A stretch of DNA of 51,544 nucleotides from the NCBI GenBank assembly GCA_023392615.1, contig JAEVYT010000022.1:1-51544 (forward strand), given 5' to 3'. Both the position numbers and the translations under genes were made by a program. Below are positions 42,586-51,007 of the stretch, piece by piece. Origin of the DNA: Bacillota bacterium (lineage in GTDB: Bacteria > Bacillota > Clostridia > Lachnospirales > Lachnospiraceae). Position 1 is the first letter of the stretch. Every line of letters begins with the position of its first letter. The notes under the pieces are model-generated. The model had not been told where the DNA came from. It made no database searches and saw nothing but the letters and a program-made list of their open reading frames with translations.

Positions 42586-44628
42586 TTACCAATTACTATT
42601 ATACATTCCACGGATTGCAAAATATATATTTTTCGAAGGAGATATAATTCTGTTTACCCCTCTATCAATTAACTTCGTCTTTTTACCATCATAAATATAT
42701 AGATTCTCATTATTCCCTGCTGCCACATCTCCGGATACATACACTAACGTATTGATGCCTATCACCTTGTAACTACTTACATGATCAGCAATCTTATAGG
42801 TCTTCTTATCCTTGTAAAGCATTACTGTAAATGAAGAAGAATCCTCTACCACATTCTTTACATAGACAAACAAACCTGCATTCGGTTCATTTTCAAACGA
42901 CTGATAGATATATACATTACTATCTATCTTTTTCCCATCCATGTACATATCTCCCATTGAGTTCGATTCATCAACATTATTAAAATACAAAAACCTATCA
43001 CCGAGAAAAAAATTACTTCCGACATACACATTTTTCTCTCTCATTTCTCCATCTGTAATCGATGTCTCATTCAGGGATGAATAGTACAAATCACCAACCC
43101 ATCCATGCTTTTTATTCACTTTAATATAATATACTCCATCTTGTTTTGGGCTAATTACAAAATCACTATAGGCTCCTTCTCCAATTTTTTTAATTTTCTT
43201 ATCTCTTACACAATAGAAATACTCTTGCTTACTCGAAAATTCATCCGAGATAAAGTGGAATACATCTTCCACTGATTTTATTTTTGAGATTTTTATTTTA
43301 TTAATGTCAGTTTTTTTCAACTGCGAATAGAAAAGCATTGGTATTGTATCTCCAGCATAGTTTGAGTTAAATCCATATGTCTGTTTTTGATTTGTTATTC
43401 CCCATACATTAATGCAACCATTACCAATCAACTTACTCTGACTATTTGAATATATATACAGATCATACCAATTACCTTGAGTGCTGCTCATAGATAACTT
43501 ATCTCTCAATGTATCTCTTGTTAACTTCTGTTGATATTCTGATCTAGCAGCCTCATATTTATTATAATCAGCATAGCTTGCCCGGATCGGCATCTTCATC
43601 TTTGCGTCGGGTACTGCCATATCATCATCTACATAATCTGCCGCCTTCACCTCTTTGCTTCTAAGATAATAAATTGTTCCGTCCGAATACACGGAATAAA
43701 GATTTACAACCCCATCTGCGATCTTCACCAAATCTCTACCATACTCAAGTCGGTAAAGTGTTTGTTCTTGTATATAATAAATCGTATTAAAGTCTGGAGA
43801 AGCATATTGTATGCTCCCATTGTTAGCAATTAGTTGCTTATCTTCATTCCCCTTTTTCTGATAAACACTTCCGTCATTTTTGTAATAAAAAATCCAATTC
43901 CCCTTTTGATTAATCAAACATTCCGTTACGTTAGTATCAATTTTTTTACTTTTATTCATATCACTATAGTATAAATCATTGTCTTTAAAATAATATATTT
44001 TATTACCTTCATCATTGATGGTATAACCGTTTATACTCGAGTCGATTCTACTACGTTCGTTATCCGATGAATCCATATCATACCGAAAAACACTTACATT
44101 GCTTGCTTCCGGCTGATGATTTTGAGGATAAAAAAGCTTCGACCCATCCTTACTCAATACAATGGAATCACTCATTTCCTGGTTGTGGAATAATGAATTA
44201 ATCACAACTTCGGGTTTTAGATCATCTAGATAGGAACGATAGACTTTATTCCCTTTCAGATAATATAGGTTATGATCAGGATCTCTGTATAAATCATTTG
44301 AAGGCAAAGGCATAGCTGTCACTTTAGCCTTATTAATCTCAGTTGGGCTCGTTGTAACATTCACCTTTTCCAGACTTTGGTTGGATACCATTTTATTCGC
44401 CGTACCCCCTCCAAAGTGTAACATAGGAAGTAACATAAATAAAAATAAAGCGATTGACATTGTTACGACCAGCCACAGCAGCACCCGGGGTTTCCTTTTT
44501 TCCTGCTTTGATTCTGGCGTAACTTGAGCACCACACCAGTGGCATACTTTAGCTTTATCTTCAATTACCGCATTACAATTCTTACAAATGGTCACTTTAC
44601 CAACACCCAACTCAGTCTTATAGTACAT
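42586..44628 (-). CDS. Zinc-ribbon, single-span, beta-repeat protein (paralog 3)
   Basis: 680 residues as drawn. The zinc ribbon is Cys15, Cys18, Cys29 and Cys32; the membrane span is at about 48-71 (VLLWLVVTMSIALFLFMLLP). The long extracytoplasmic part has repeated Tyr-rich strands (KIYYFKDNDLYYSD, NTIYYIQEQTLYRL). A segment ADYVDDDMAVPDAKMKMPIR near 330-350 is shared with paralog 1. By comparison with its relatives the true start may be GTG at 44593-44595, after GGTGTTGGTAAA, removing 11 residues; the ATG at 44626-44628 has no good binding site. It is 24 nt after paralog 2. Confidence 0.68.
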   Translation of the reverse strand: MYYKTELGVGKVTICKNCNAVIEDKAKVCHWCGAQVTPESKQEKRKPRVLLWLVVTMSIALFLFMLLPMLHFGGGTANKMVSNQSLEKVNVTTSPTEINKAKVTAMPLPSNDLYRDPDHNLYYLKGNKVYRSYLDDLKPEVVINSLFHNQEMSDSIVLSKDGSKLFYPQNHQPEASNVSVFRYDMDSSDNERSRIDSSINGYTINDEGNKIYYFKDNDLYYSDMNKSKKIDTNVTECLINQKGNWIFYYKNDGSVYQKKGNEDKQLIANNGSIQYASPDFNTIYYIQEQTLYRLEYGRDLVKIADGVVNLYSVYSDGTIYYLRSKEVKAADYVDDDMAVPDAKMKMPIRASYADYNKYEAARSEYQQKLTRDTLRDKLSMSSTQGNWYDLYIYSNSQSKLIGNGCINVWGITNQKQTYGFNSNYAGDTIPMLFYSQLKKTDINKIKISKIKSVEDVFHFISDEFSSKQEYFYCVRDKKIKKIGEGAYSDFVISPKQDGVYYIKVNKKHGWVGDLYYSSLNETSITDGEMREKNVYVGSNFFLGDRFLYFNNVDESNSMGDMYMDGKKIDSNVYIYQSFENEPNAGLFVYVKNVVEDSSSFTVMLYKDKKTYKIADHVSSYKVIGINTLVYVSGDVAAGNNENLYIYDGKKTKLIDRGVNRIISPSKNIYFAIRGMYNSNW

Positions 44629-44652
44629 ACGTATTTTATGCAGAGCTTACGG

Positions 44653-46488
44653 TTATCTAACGAATTCTGTAATGCCTTTATCGATCAGTTCTTTTTTCCC
44701 TTTTCCCTTATATACATATTGATCAAAAGACCACGAATCATCTCCTTTATTGGTTAAATATACAATCTGCCCATCCTTATACACTTTTAGATCCACTATA
44801 TTGTCATCGATTTTTTCTGTCTTTCCTTTTTTCCATAGTATCAGGGATATTTTATGGTTTGAATTCTTATCATATTTTATATACATAAGTGTATTCGAGT
44901 GTTTATTTAAATCCGTAGAAGACTCTGTTCCCATTATTGAATCCGTTTCATTGTTGTATGATCTAATCACCGTAGAAGCAATGCTGACATCACTATCAAT
45001 TTTTTTATGATCGACATACAAATCGCCCGTAGACCCTTGTACATCTGTAATATATGCTACATGATTGTTAAATAATTTGTACCCGGATACATGCGTCGCA
45101 TATTTTTTAATTGTAAATGATCCATCGGAGAACTCACAATAACTCAAATCTCCTCTTGCCCCATCCGAATAGGGGGCAGTCATATAATAATATATACCAT
45201 CACTGTAATCAAAATTCGCCTCACCTTGATCGTCCTTTAATTTCATGTTCTTATCTTTGTTACAAATAAAAATCTCTTTATCGTCACTCACAACATTGTA
45301 TTTAACCGATTCATTTGAACCATCCTCTGTTGAATGTACTTCCTCTTTAATATTATCACCGATAAAACTCTTATAATATATGATCGGTTCGTCCTTATCT
45401 GTACTAATTAACTCAGTATAATTCTCATTAACCAACTTGGAAGTTTTATTATCATAGTAATATAATTTAAATCTTCGCCCTGATTTTAAATCATCCGGAT
45501 TAAGTGCAATACTCTCTGACGCTTTATTTATTATATCATTTCTATCGATATCATTTTCTTCAACACTAAATTCCCCATTACTATTATCATCCATATTAGT
45601 AGTTCTTACCGGAACAGCTTTAAAGAGATTCTCAGATATGCCTTTCGAAATCTCATCATCAGGAGAGGGTGTAATGGATATGTAGGGATTTGTTGTGTAA
45701 TACATCTCACCGCTATCATATAATTTTATAATCTCACAGATATTCGAAGCAATTTTCACTGCTTTCTCATCATATTTCTTTTTATAAAGATAATTGTTTT
45801 GATTGTAGTAAATTACACTTAAATCCTTCGATGCCTCCAATAAACTTGCATTATTTGCTATCATAATCTTCTTATTATTTGCATCTATCTTAACGATTTT
45901 TGATTCATTCGTTTCATAAACAATTTCATCACCGTGTCTATTTACTTTAAAGTTAGTAACATTCTCATCAATTACAGTATCACCGGATTGGCTTTTCATA
46001 TGCAGTTCACCACTAAATTCATAATAAACTTTAACCTTACCCCGGTTCAGTGAATAATCCTTAATCTCCTGCGTAAAAGGTTCACTAAATAATTCCGGCT
46101 TCCCTGCCCCCAACTGTGCAGAATATAAATTGTTATCTTTATAATACAGTAATAACTGTGGGAGTTTTTCACTTTTTACGATGTTTGGAATAATCACAAA
46201 TAACATAATCATACATATAAAGAAAATTCCAACTACTGATGATAATGACCGTTTCCAATTATTAATGAATAAATTTCGTAAATCATCTCTATTTCTAATA
46301 TTAAAATGACCCTGCGACTTATGCTCATCCTTGTTCATAGTTAGAGATTTTTCCTCAACGCCCTCCTGAATGACATCCCTCTCATTATAAGCTTCCTTTG
46401 TTTCTGTCTCATCTAATTCTGTGCCACACCAATGACATATCTTAGCATCATCCTCAAGTACAGCAGTACAGCTTTTACATTTATTCAA
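44653..46488 (-). CDS. Zinc-ribbon, single-span, beta-repeat protein (paralog 2)
   Basis: 611 residues. The zinc ribbon is Cys4, Cys7, Cys18 and Cys21. It is followed by a longer charged linker (22-80) and a membrane span at about 82-104 (SVVGIFFICMIMLFVIIPNI). The extracytoplasmic repeats include LLYYKDNNLYSAQLG and VIYYNQNNYLYKKKYDEK. The start codon is TTG at 46486-46488, after AGAGGAGATAAATA. It is translationally close to paralogs 1 and 3 (34 and 24 nt). Function unknown; a role in envelope sensing is inference. Confidence 0.7.
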   Translation of the reverse strand: MNKCKSCTAVLEDDAKICHWCGTELDETETKEAYNERDVIQEGVEEKSLTMNKDEHKSQGHFNIRNRDDLRNLFINNWKRSLSSVVGIFFICMIMLFVIIPNIVKSEKLPQLLLYYKDNNLYSAQLGAGKPELFSEPFTQEIKDYSLNRGKVKVYYEFSGELHMKSQSGDTVIDENVTNFKVNRHGDEIVYETNESKIVKIDANNKKIMIANNASLLEASKDLSVIYYNQNNYLYKKKYDEKAVKIASNICEIIKLYDSGEMYYTTNPYISITPSPDDEISKGISENLFKAVPVRTTNMDDNSNGEFSVEENDIDRNDIINKASESIALNPDDLKSGRRFKLYYYDNKTSKLVNENYTELISTDKDEPIIYYKSFIGDNIKEEVHSTEDGSNESVKYNVVSDDKEIFICNKDKNMKLKDDQGEANFDYSDGIYYYMTAPYSDGARGDLSYCEFSDGSFTIKKYATHVSGYKLFNNHVAYITDVQGSTGDLYVDHKKIDSDVSIASTVIRSYNNETDSIMGTESSTDLNKHSNTLMYIKYDKNSNHKISLILWKKGKTEKIDDNIVDLKVYKDGQIVYLTNKGDDSWSFDQYVYKGKGKKELIDKGITEFVR

Positions 46489-46522
46489 TATTTATCTCCT
46501 CTATATACGTATTTTCACTTCA

Positions 46523-48496
46523 TTAATTTCCACTAACCATTGGTTCAACAATATCCAGGACTTGTCTTGCAATTAACTTTCGCTCCACTCCGTTATTAAA
46601 GTATAAATCCCCCAAACTATCCGCTTTGGTCACTTTCTCTATATATGCTATATTATTCTCGTCAAAAGCCTTAAAACGCATAACATTCTTAGCAATTATA
46701 TATATTTTCCCATGCTTATATATTTTTAATGTAAATGTTCCATCCTTAGTCAAATCCGTACTATAAATTATCGAATCGGAACCAGTTAACTTTATTGTCC
46801 CCACACCAATTACATTCTGATCAACCATTTTATTATTGATAAACAACTCCCCCATCTTCTTCGTTTTGTCCATATTTTTAATATAAATTACATCTTTCCC
46901 TAATATCAACTTATTGTTGACACTTACATTTTTAGCACATAACTTCTCAACGATATTCTTTGTGTCATTAATATTTATATTGAATAACTCTCCATTGTCA
47001 TCTTTTTGATTTTTCAATTTGTAATAAAATATTTTTTTTGAAGCTCCATCATAGTACAAATTATACAATTTCTCACTTGCTAGCTGGTGCACATTTTTCG
47101 CCCTCTCGCAGATGAATTCATTCACCTCTTTATCCAACGTTTGCAATAAGTAGTTATATACCTCTTCATTATCTGGGACTTGAGACATCTTAACCTTGCT
47201 ATTTTGTACCTTTACACAAGAATATACTATCCTGGGTTCATTTGATCCACCATAATTGTATTGGAACGGCGCGATTGTTTTATAATTTCGCTCTTGCACT
47301 GCCCAACAATCCGTACAATTGCTGGCAATTTTGGTTGACTTCCCTTTGTCATAATAATATAAGCTACTCGTTATTGCTATCTGTTGATCAAATACCTCTC
47401 TTTGTTCATCTCTATTCACTTTCTCTATGTATTTAAGATTCGCTTTTTTATAGCTGTCCTGATTCGAAAAATCCTTTCTATTTGGGCTCTTCATCACAGA
47501 ATCCGCAGTTGCCATATCATCATCAATATAATCTGCTAACGTTTTGAACTCACCACATGTATAATAAATCTGTCCACCCTCATAGATTTGAATAACATTT
47601 GATACTCCTTTTGCAATTAATTTCTTTTCTTTATCATTGTGAAGAAGATACAATGCATCTTCCTCTAAATAATAAATTATATTTAAATCAGGAGACACAT
47701 ATACAATCCTTGAATTCATTGCGATTTGTTGACTGGATTGTTTATTCTTTTTCAACATCAAGAATCCATCCAACGTCGTGTATACAACACTGTTACCATC
47801 CTCACTGCTGTAATAATCATTAACCCCATCTTCTATCTTGTCGCAATTGGATAAATCACTCCGATATAGATTTTCATTTTTTAAATAATAAACTTTAGTT
47901 CCATCCGCATTGATCTTATATTCACTAATATTCGTATCAACTTTGTATTGTTTATTCAATAAAATTAAATTACAATTGAACAAACTCTTCTTGTCCTCTT
48001 TACCATCCAAATACAACAACTGTTTCTCGCCTTTATCCATCATTAAGCTTCCATAAAACTCTCCAAAATCTTTTACATTTGACACGACCGGTTTTACATT
48101 TAGTCCATCCGACTTCATACAATAGAGGGTATTATCTTTGAAATAAAACAAATTATGCGATACTGTAGTTTTTACGGGTTCAGGGGTTGCGCTAGTAGCA
48201 GATTTCGGAAATGACGTAGGCGAGATGTTCTTTGGCGTGATTGATGTATTCAAATGACTATCTGACACCACCTTCGACCCATTATTATCTTTTTCTCCAT
48301 GAGGTGACATTACAGCAAGGATTACTAAGACTACAGCTATCCCCACAACTCCTAATGCTATCCATAACTTTTTATGTCCTTCATTTATCTTATTTTTTTT
48401 CATATTTGTACTAATATCATCATCAACATAAGCTCCACACCAATTGCATTGCTTTGATCCTTCCGGTAATTCGGCATTACACTTTTTGCACCTCAT
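46523..48496 (-). CDS. Zinc-ribbon, single-span, beta-repeat protein (paralog 1)
   Basis: 657 residues. The zinc ribbon is Cys3, Cys6, Cys17 and Cys20 (MRCKKCNAELPEGSKQCNWC). The membrane span is at about 44-63 (LWIALGVVGIAVVLVILAVM), followed by a Ser/Thr/Pro linker. Repeats include HNLFYFKDNTLYCMKSDG, KVYYLKNENLYRSD and NIIYYLEEDALYLL. It also has ADYIDDDMATADSVMKSPNR, the insert shared with paralog 3. ATG follows GGGAAGGGGAAACAG. It is first in the operon, 56 nt below a near-consensus promoter. It is divergent from the CCG-domain protein gene. Confidence 0.7.
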   Translation of the reverse strand: MRCKKCNAELPEGSKQCNWCGAYVDDDISTNMKKNKINEGHKKLWIALGVVGIAVVLVILAVMSPHGEKDNNGSKVVSDSHLNTSITPKNISPTSFPKSATSATPEPVKTTVSHNLFYFKDNTLYCMKSDGLNVKPVVSNVKDFGEFYGSLMMDKGEKQLLYLDGKEDKKSLFNCNLILLNKQYKVDTNISEYKINADGTKVYYLKNENLYRSDLSNCDKIEDGVNDYYSSEDGNSVVYTTLDGFLMLKKNKQSSQQIAMNSRIVYVSPDLNIIYYLEEDALYLLHNDKEKKLIAKGVSNVIQIYEGGQIYYTCGEFKTLADYIDDDMATADSVMKSPNRKDFSNQDSYKKANLKYIEKVNRDEQREVFDQQIAITSSLYYYDKGKSTKIASNCTDCWAVQERNYKTIAPFQYNYGGSNEPRIVYSCVKVQNSKVKMSQVPDNEEVYNYLLQTLDKEVNEFICERAKNVHQLASEKLYNLYYDGASKKIFYYKLKNQKDDNGELFNININDTKNIVEKLCAKNVSVNNKLILGKDVIYIKNMDKTKKMGELFINNKMVDQNVIGVGTIKLTGSDSIIYSTDLTKDGTFTLKIYKHGKIYIIAKNVMRFKAFDENNIAYIEKVTKADSLGDLYFNNGVERKLIARQVLDIVEPMVSGN

Positions 48497-48801
48497 CTGT
48501 TTCCCCTTCCCTCAATCACCACACCACACCATACAATTACATTTATGTTATTATTATACAAACAGTAGTTTATCTTTGCAATACGTTACTATTCTAAATT
48601 GCAATCGTAAATTCCAATTGTCCCGTTACCTTTGCATAAGTTATAATTATTTATTATATTATTTTTTTCACAGCAATTTACGCTGAAATGAATAGATGAT
48701 TTCGAAAGGAAATTCTATAGAAGATATTTAATTCTTTTAGTATAATAAATTCAAATAGCATTTTTCTTACATCCATATTCATCACTATTAGGAGGAACCT
48801 T
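48497..48801. other. Divergent region: zinc-ribbon operon / CCG protein
   Basis: 305 nt, AT-rich, no gene. The minus-strand promoter is at 48553-48581. In the plus direction a TATAAT near 48741-48746 has only a poor -35, so the CCG gene promoter is uncertain. Confidence 0.5.
48553..48581 (-). promoter_or_regulatory. Sigma-A promoter of the four-gene zinc-ribbon operon
   Basis: Perfect TATAAT (48553-48558), 17 nt, TTGCAA (48576-48581) on the minus strand. It shows the insert is its own transcription unit, not read from the rplJL promoter. Confidence 0.8.
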
Positions 48802-49464
48802 ATGCCCAACAAAACATTATATTTCAATCCAGGATGTGCTTTAAGTCTATACAAACCAAATATGGAAATTCAATTGCTAGAATATTTAAACAGGATTTAT
48901 TCCTCTGTAGAAATGCATAAGATATGTTGTCATCATGACCCATGTTTACCAGAGGGTTCTACTATCATTAATGTCTGTTCCGGATGTGACAGAAGATTTC
49001 GTACCCTATATCACGGGATTGATACCTTATCCATCTGGGAGGTAATTGACCAATTTGACAACTTCCCTCTACCTAATTATAACGGCCTTAAAATGACAGT
49101 TCACGACGCCTGTCCTATCAGAGAAAAACCACAAATTCATCAAGCGATACGAAACCTCTTGAAAAAAATGAATATTAATATCATTGAAACAAAAATGCAT
49201 GGAGCAAAATCAATATGTTGCGGGGATGATTTATACGGGAAAGTACCACTTGAAGAGGTTCATAAGGCGATGCAAAGACGTGCCGACTCCATGCCATGTG
49301 AGGATGTTGTAGTATACTGTGTCTCGTGTATCAAATCCATGCACATTGGCGGGAAAACGCCGCGCCATGTTCTTGATTTAGTATTTGGCGAGGTGACAGA
49401 ACCACAAGAATATCGAACCGTTCAATGGCATGAACAATTGAGTGAATACATACAAAAGCATTGA
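48802..49464 (+). CDS. (Fe-S)-binding protein with two CCG domains (HdrB-like)
   Basis: 220 residues. Two cysteine-rich modules like those of heterodisulfide reductase subunit B are visible. The first has Cys12, Cys42-Cys43, Cys59 and Cys62; the second has Cys104, Cys139-Cys140-Gly, Cys173 and Cys176. Such CCG domains hold a non-cubane [4Fe-4S] cluster or a zinc and act in thiol/disulfide electron transfer. It occurs alone, without an HdrA or HdrC partner in the window, so the redox partner is unknown. ATG follows TAGGAGGAACCTT. It faces away from the zinc-ribbon operon. Confidence 0.8.
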   Translation: MPNKTLYFNPGCALSLYKPNMEIQLLEYLNRIYSSVEMHKICCHHDPCLPEGSTIINVCSGCDRRFRTLYHGIDTLSIWEVIDQFDNFPLPNYNGLKMTVHDACPIREKPQIHQAIRNLLKKMNINIIETKMHGAKSICCGDDLYGKVPLEEVHKAMQRRADSMPCEDVVVYCVSCIKSMHIGGKTPRHVLDLVFGEVTEPQEYRTVQWHEQLSEYIQKH

Positions 49465-49694
49465 TCTTGTAAATACGCCTAGAAAACAAAGTAATCCTAT
49501 CAGGAAGAAATGTTAATTACCTCCTACGGAGGTTTATGTAATCAAATACTTGATTACATAAAAAAATTCCACTCTTTCGAGTGGGTTACAGTCTTATTCT
49601 TGCCTAGACTCACAATTTGCATAAAACGTAAATTGCTCGTTAATCATTTACCTCCTACGGAGGTTTATGTAATCAAGTACTTGATTACATAAAA
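49465..49694. other. Spacer with a duplicated terminator-like element
   Basis: Convergent region between the CCG gene and rplL. It consists mainly of two tandem copies of a 67-68-nt unit (49517-49584 and 49648-49714). No gene; short frames here are built from the repeat. Confidence 0.7.
49517..49584. repeat. Tandem palindromic unit, copy A
   Basis: It contains a CCTCCTACGGAGG hairpin, a near-perfect 26-nt palindrome (TATGTAATCAA arm), an A7 run and an ACTC-TTTC-GAGT hairpin. It differs from copy B by one substitution and one A. The final stem is not completed after GTGG, so this copy is a poorer terminator. Confidence 0.85.
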
Positions 49695-49714
49695 AATTCC
49701 ACTCTTTCGAGTGG
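49648..49714. repeat. Tandem palindromic unit, copy B (next to rplL)
   Basis: Same unit as copy A, 131 nt away. Here the 26-nt palindrome (TATGTAATCAAGT and its complement) is perfect and the last stem continues into the rplL terminator. A local duplication is the simplest explanation. Confidence 0.85.
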
Positions 49715-49719
49715 AATTT
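49690..49719 (-). terminator. rplJL terminator
   Basis: Minus-strand stem AATTCCACTC/GAGTGGAATT (49695-49718) followed by six T residues. It lies 13 nt after the rplL stop and ends the rplJL transcript before the zinc-ribbon operon region. Confidence 0.88.
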
Positions 49720-49731
49720 TAATTGATTAGA

Positions 49732-50094
49732 TTATTTCAAAGTTACTTTAGCGCCTTCTGCTTCTAATTTAGCTTTGATATCATCAGATTCTGCTTTGCT
49801 TGCGCCTTCTTTAACTACCTTAGGAGCGCCATCAACAAGATCCTTAGCTTCCTTTAAGCCTAAGCCTGTTACTTCACGAACAACTTTGATAACCTTAACT
49901 TTGTTAGGACCAGCTTCAGTTAACTCAACGTTGAACTCTGTCTTCTCTTCTTCAGCTTCTGCTGCAGGACCTGCTGCTACAACAACACCTGCTGCTGCGG
50001 ATACACCAAATTCTTCTTCACATGCTTTTACTAAATCATTTAACTCTAATACAGTAAGGCTCTTAATTGCCTCGATAAATTCCTGAGTTGTCAT
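49732..50094 (-). CDS. rplL: Large ribosomal subunit protein bL12 (L7/L12)
   Basis: L12 forms the flexible stalk dimers that recruit GTPase factors. 120 residues from ATG 50092-50094, after GGAGGAAA, starting MTTQEFIEAIKSLTVLELND. The Ala/Gly/Glu hinge (AAAGVVVAAGPAAEAEEEKT) and the factor-binding C-terminal domain (KVREVTGLGLKEAKDLVDGAP-like, about 75-95) are standard. The following rpoB is not adjacent; over 9 kb intervenes. Confidence 0.98.
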   Translation of the reverse strand: MTTQEFIEAIKSLTVLELNDLVKACEEEFGVSAAAGVVVAAGPAAEAEEEKTEFNVELTEAGPNKVKVIKVVREVTGLGLKEAKDLVDGAPKVVKEGASKAESDDIKAKLEAEGAKVTLK

Positions 50095-50256
50095 TTCGAT
50101 TTCCTCCATTAAATATTTATTATTTGTTATATTCGGGTTATTTATGTTCCCAATAATTCTGCAAGATACATTTTATTAAAAATCATCTTGCTGTTTTGCC
50201 GGTTACGAAGCTTGTTCGCCAATGTTACAAAAACAAATCTCTTGAAGCAGTGCTGA

Positions 50257-50742
50257 TTAAGCCTGTTTCTCTGCGATCTGATTAAGTACACGAGCAAGGT
50301 TTGTAATCGGAGACTGTAAGCTTCCAAGTAACTTGGAAATAAGAACTTCTCTTGAAGGAATTGTTGCGATAACCTGAATCTTCTTGCTATCATAGTAATT
50401 TCCTTCAACAACACCAGCCTTAAATTCTAAGTTAGGCATTGTCTTTGTGCATTCAAGTATAACTCTTGCAGGAACGGTTGCATCATCCAAACCAAACGCT
50501 ACAGCGGTAGGTCCGTTTAATTCGCCTGATAAAGCTTCGAACTCTGTTCCCTTAAATGCGAAATTAAGCATAGTGTTCTTGTATACCTTGTAAACCACAC
50601 CAGCATCTCTTAACTTCTTACGAAGTTCAGTATCCTGAGCAACGGTTAAACCACGGTAATCTACTAATACAGCTGCTTTAGCAGTGCTTACATAGCCTTT
50701 AATTTCTTCAACGACTGGTTGTTTTAATTCAACTTTAGCCAT
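50257..50742 (-). CDS. rplJ: Large ribosomal subunit protein uL10
   Basis: L10 anchors L12 dimers at the stalk base and represses its own mRNA. 161 residues from ATG 50740-50742, after AAGGAGGTG, starting MAKVELKQPVVEEIKGYVST. The N-terminal RNA-binding domain (AAVLVDYRGLTVAQDTELRK) and the C-terminal L12-binding helix (SPITNLARVLNQIAEKQA) are present. The longer open frame upstream lies inside the leader and is rejected. It is behind a complete L10 leader. Confidence 0.97.
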   Translation of the reverse strand: MAKVELKQPVVEEIKGYVSTAKAAVLVDYRGLTVAQDTELRKKLRDAGVVYKVYKNTMLNFAFKGTEFEALSGELNGPTAVAFGLDDATVPARVILECTKTMPNLEFKAGVVEGNYYDSKKIQVIATIPSREVLISKLLGSLQSPITNLARVLNQIAEKQA

Positions 50743-50827
50743 TACGTACACCTCCTTGTTTCTTATTAGACTGCCGGTATTCCGGTAACCTTTCGGTACA
50801 ACTCGCCGTGACCTCATTGATTGTACG

Positions 50828-50861
50828 AAAAAACCTCTCTCCACCAAAGTAGAGAGAGGTT
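50828..50861 (-). terminator. Leader terminator upstream of rplJ
   Basis: Stem AACCTCTCT/AGAGAGGTT (50832-50840/50853-50861) followed by a run of six T residues on the minus strand. It is located between the L10 leader and rplJ, so it probably acts as an attenuator. Confidence 0.85.
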
Positions 50862-50884
50862 AATAAAATCATAATGATTCAATC

Positions 50885-50957
50885 AACATTTCCTCGGTAG
50901 GCGTTATCAACTTATGCCTTACGGCACCTACTGTCTTCGGCAGTTTCATGTGTGAAC
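50885..50957 (-). ncRNA. Ribosomal protein L10 leader
   Basis: On the minus strand the motif order CTGCCGAAGACAGTAGG, GCCGTAAGGC and CCTACCGAGG matches the L10 leader (the kink-turn-containing site bound by L10-L12). GTAGG at about 50927-50933 pairs with CCTAC near 50893-50899. With the terminator downstream it supports feedback control of rplJL. Boundaries are approximate. Confidence 0.9.
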
Positions 50958-50977
50958 TATAAATTCACGCAAAACGA

Positions 50978-51007
50978 ATTATAGCATGAAACAAAACATG
51001 TTGTCAA
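50978..51007 (-). promoter_or_regulatory. Sigma-A promoter of rplJL
   Basis: Perfect TTGACA (51002-51007), 18 nt, perfect TATAAT (50978-50983) on the minus strand. Transcription would start a few nt before the L10 leader. Confidence 0.9.

Noticed and set aside
40678..48496. Four paralogs as an assembly duplication
   Set aside because: The proteins differ strongly throughout, have different lengths, linkers and start codons, so they are true diverged paralogs.
49510..49692. 60-codon frame over the tandem repeats
   Set aside because: Composed of the duplicated palindromic unit; an artefact of the repeat.
49517..49714. Two repeats as a CRISPR array
   Set aside because: Only two copies, repeat unit too long and palindromic, single 63-nt gap, no cas genes.
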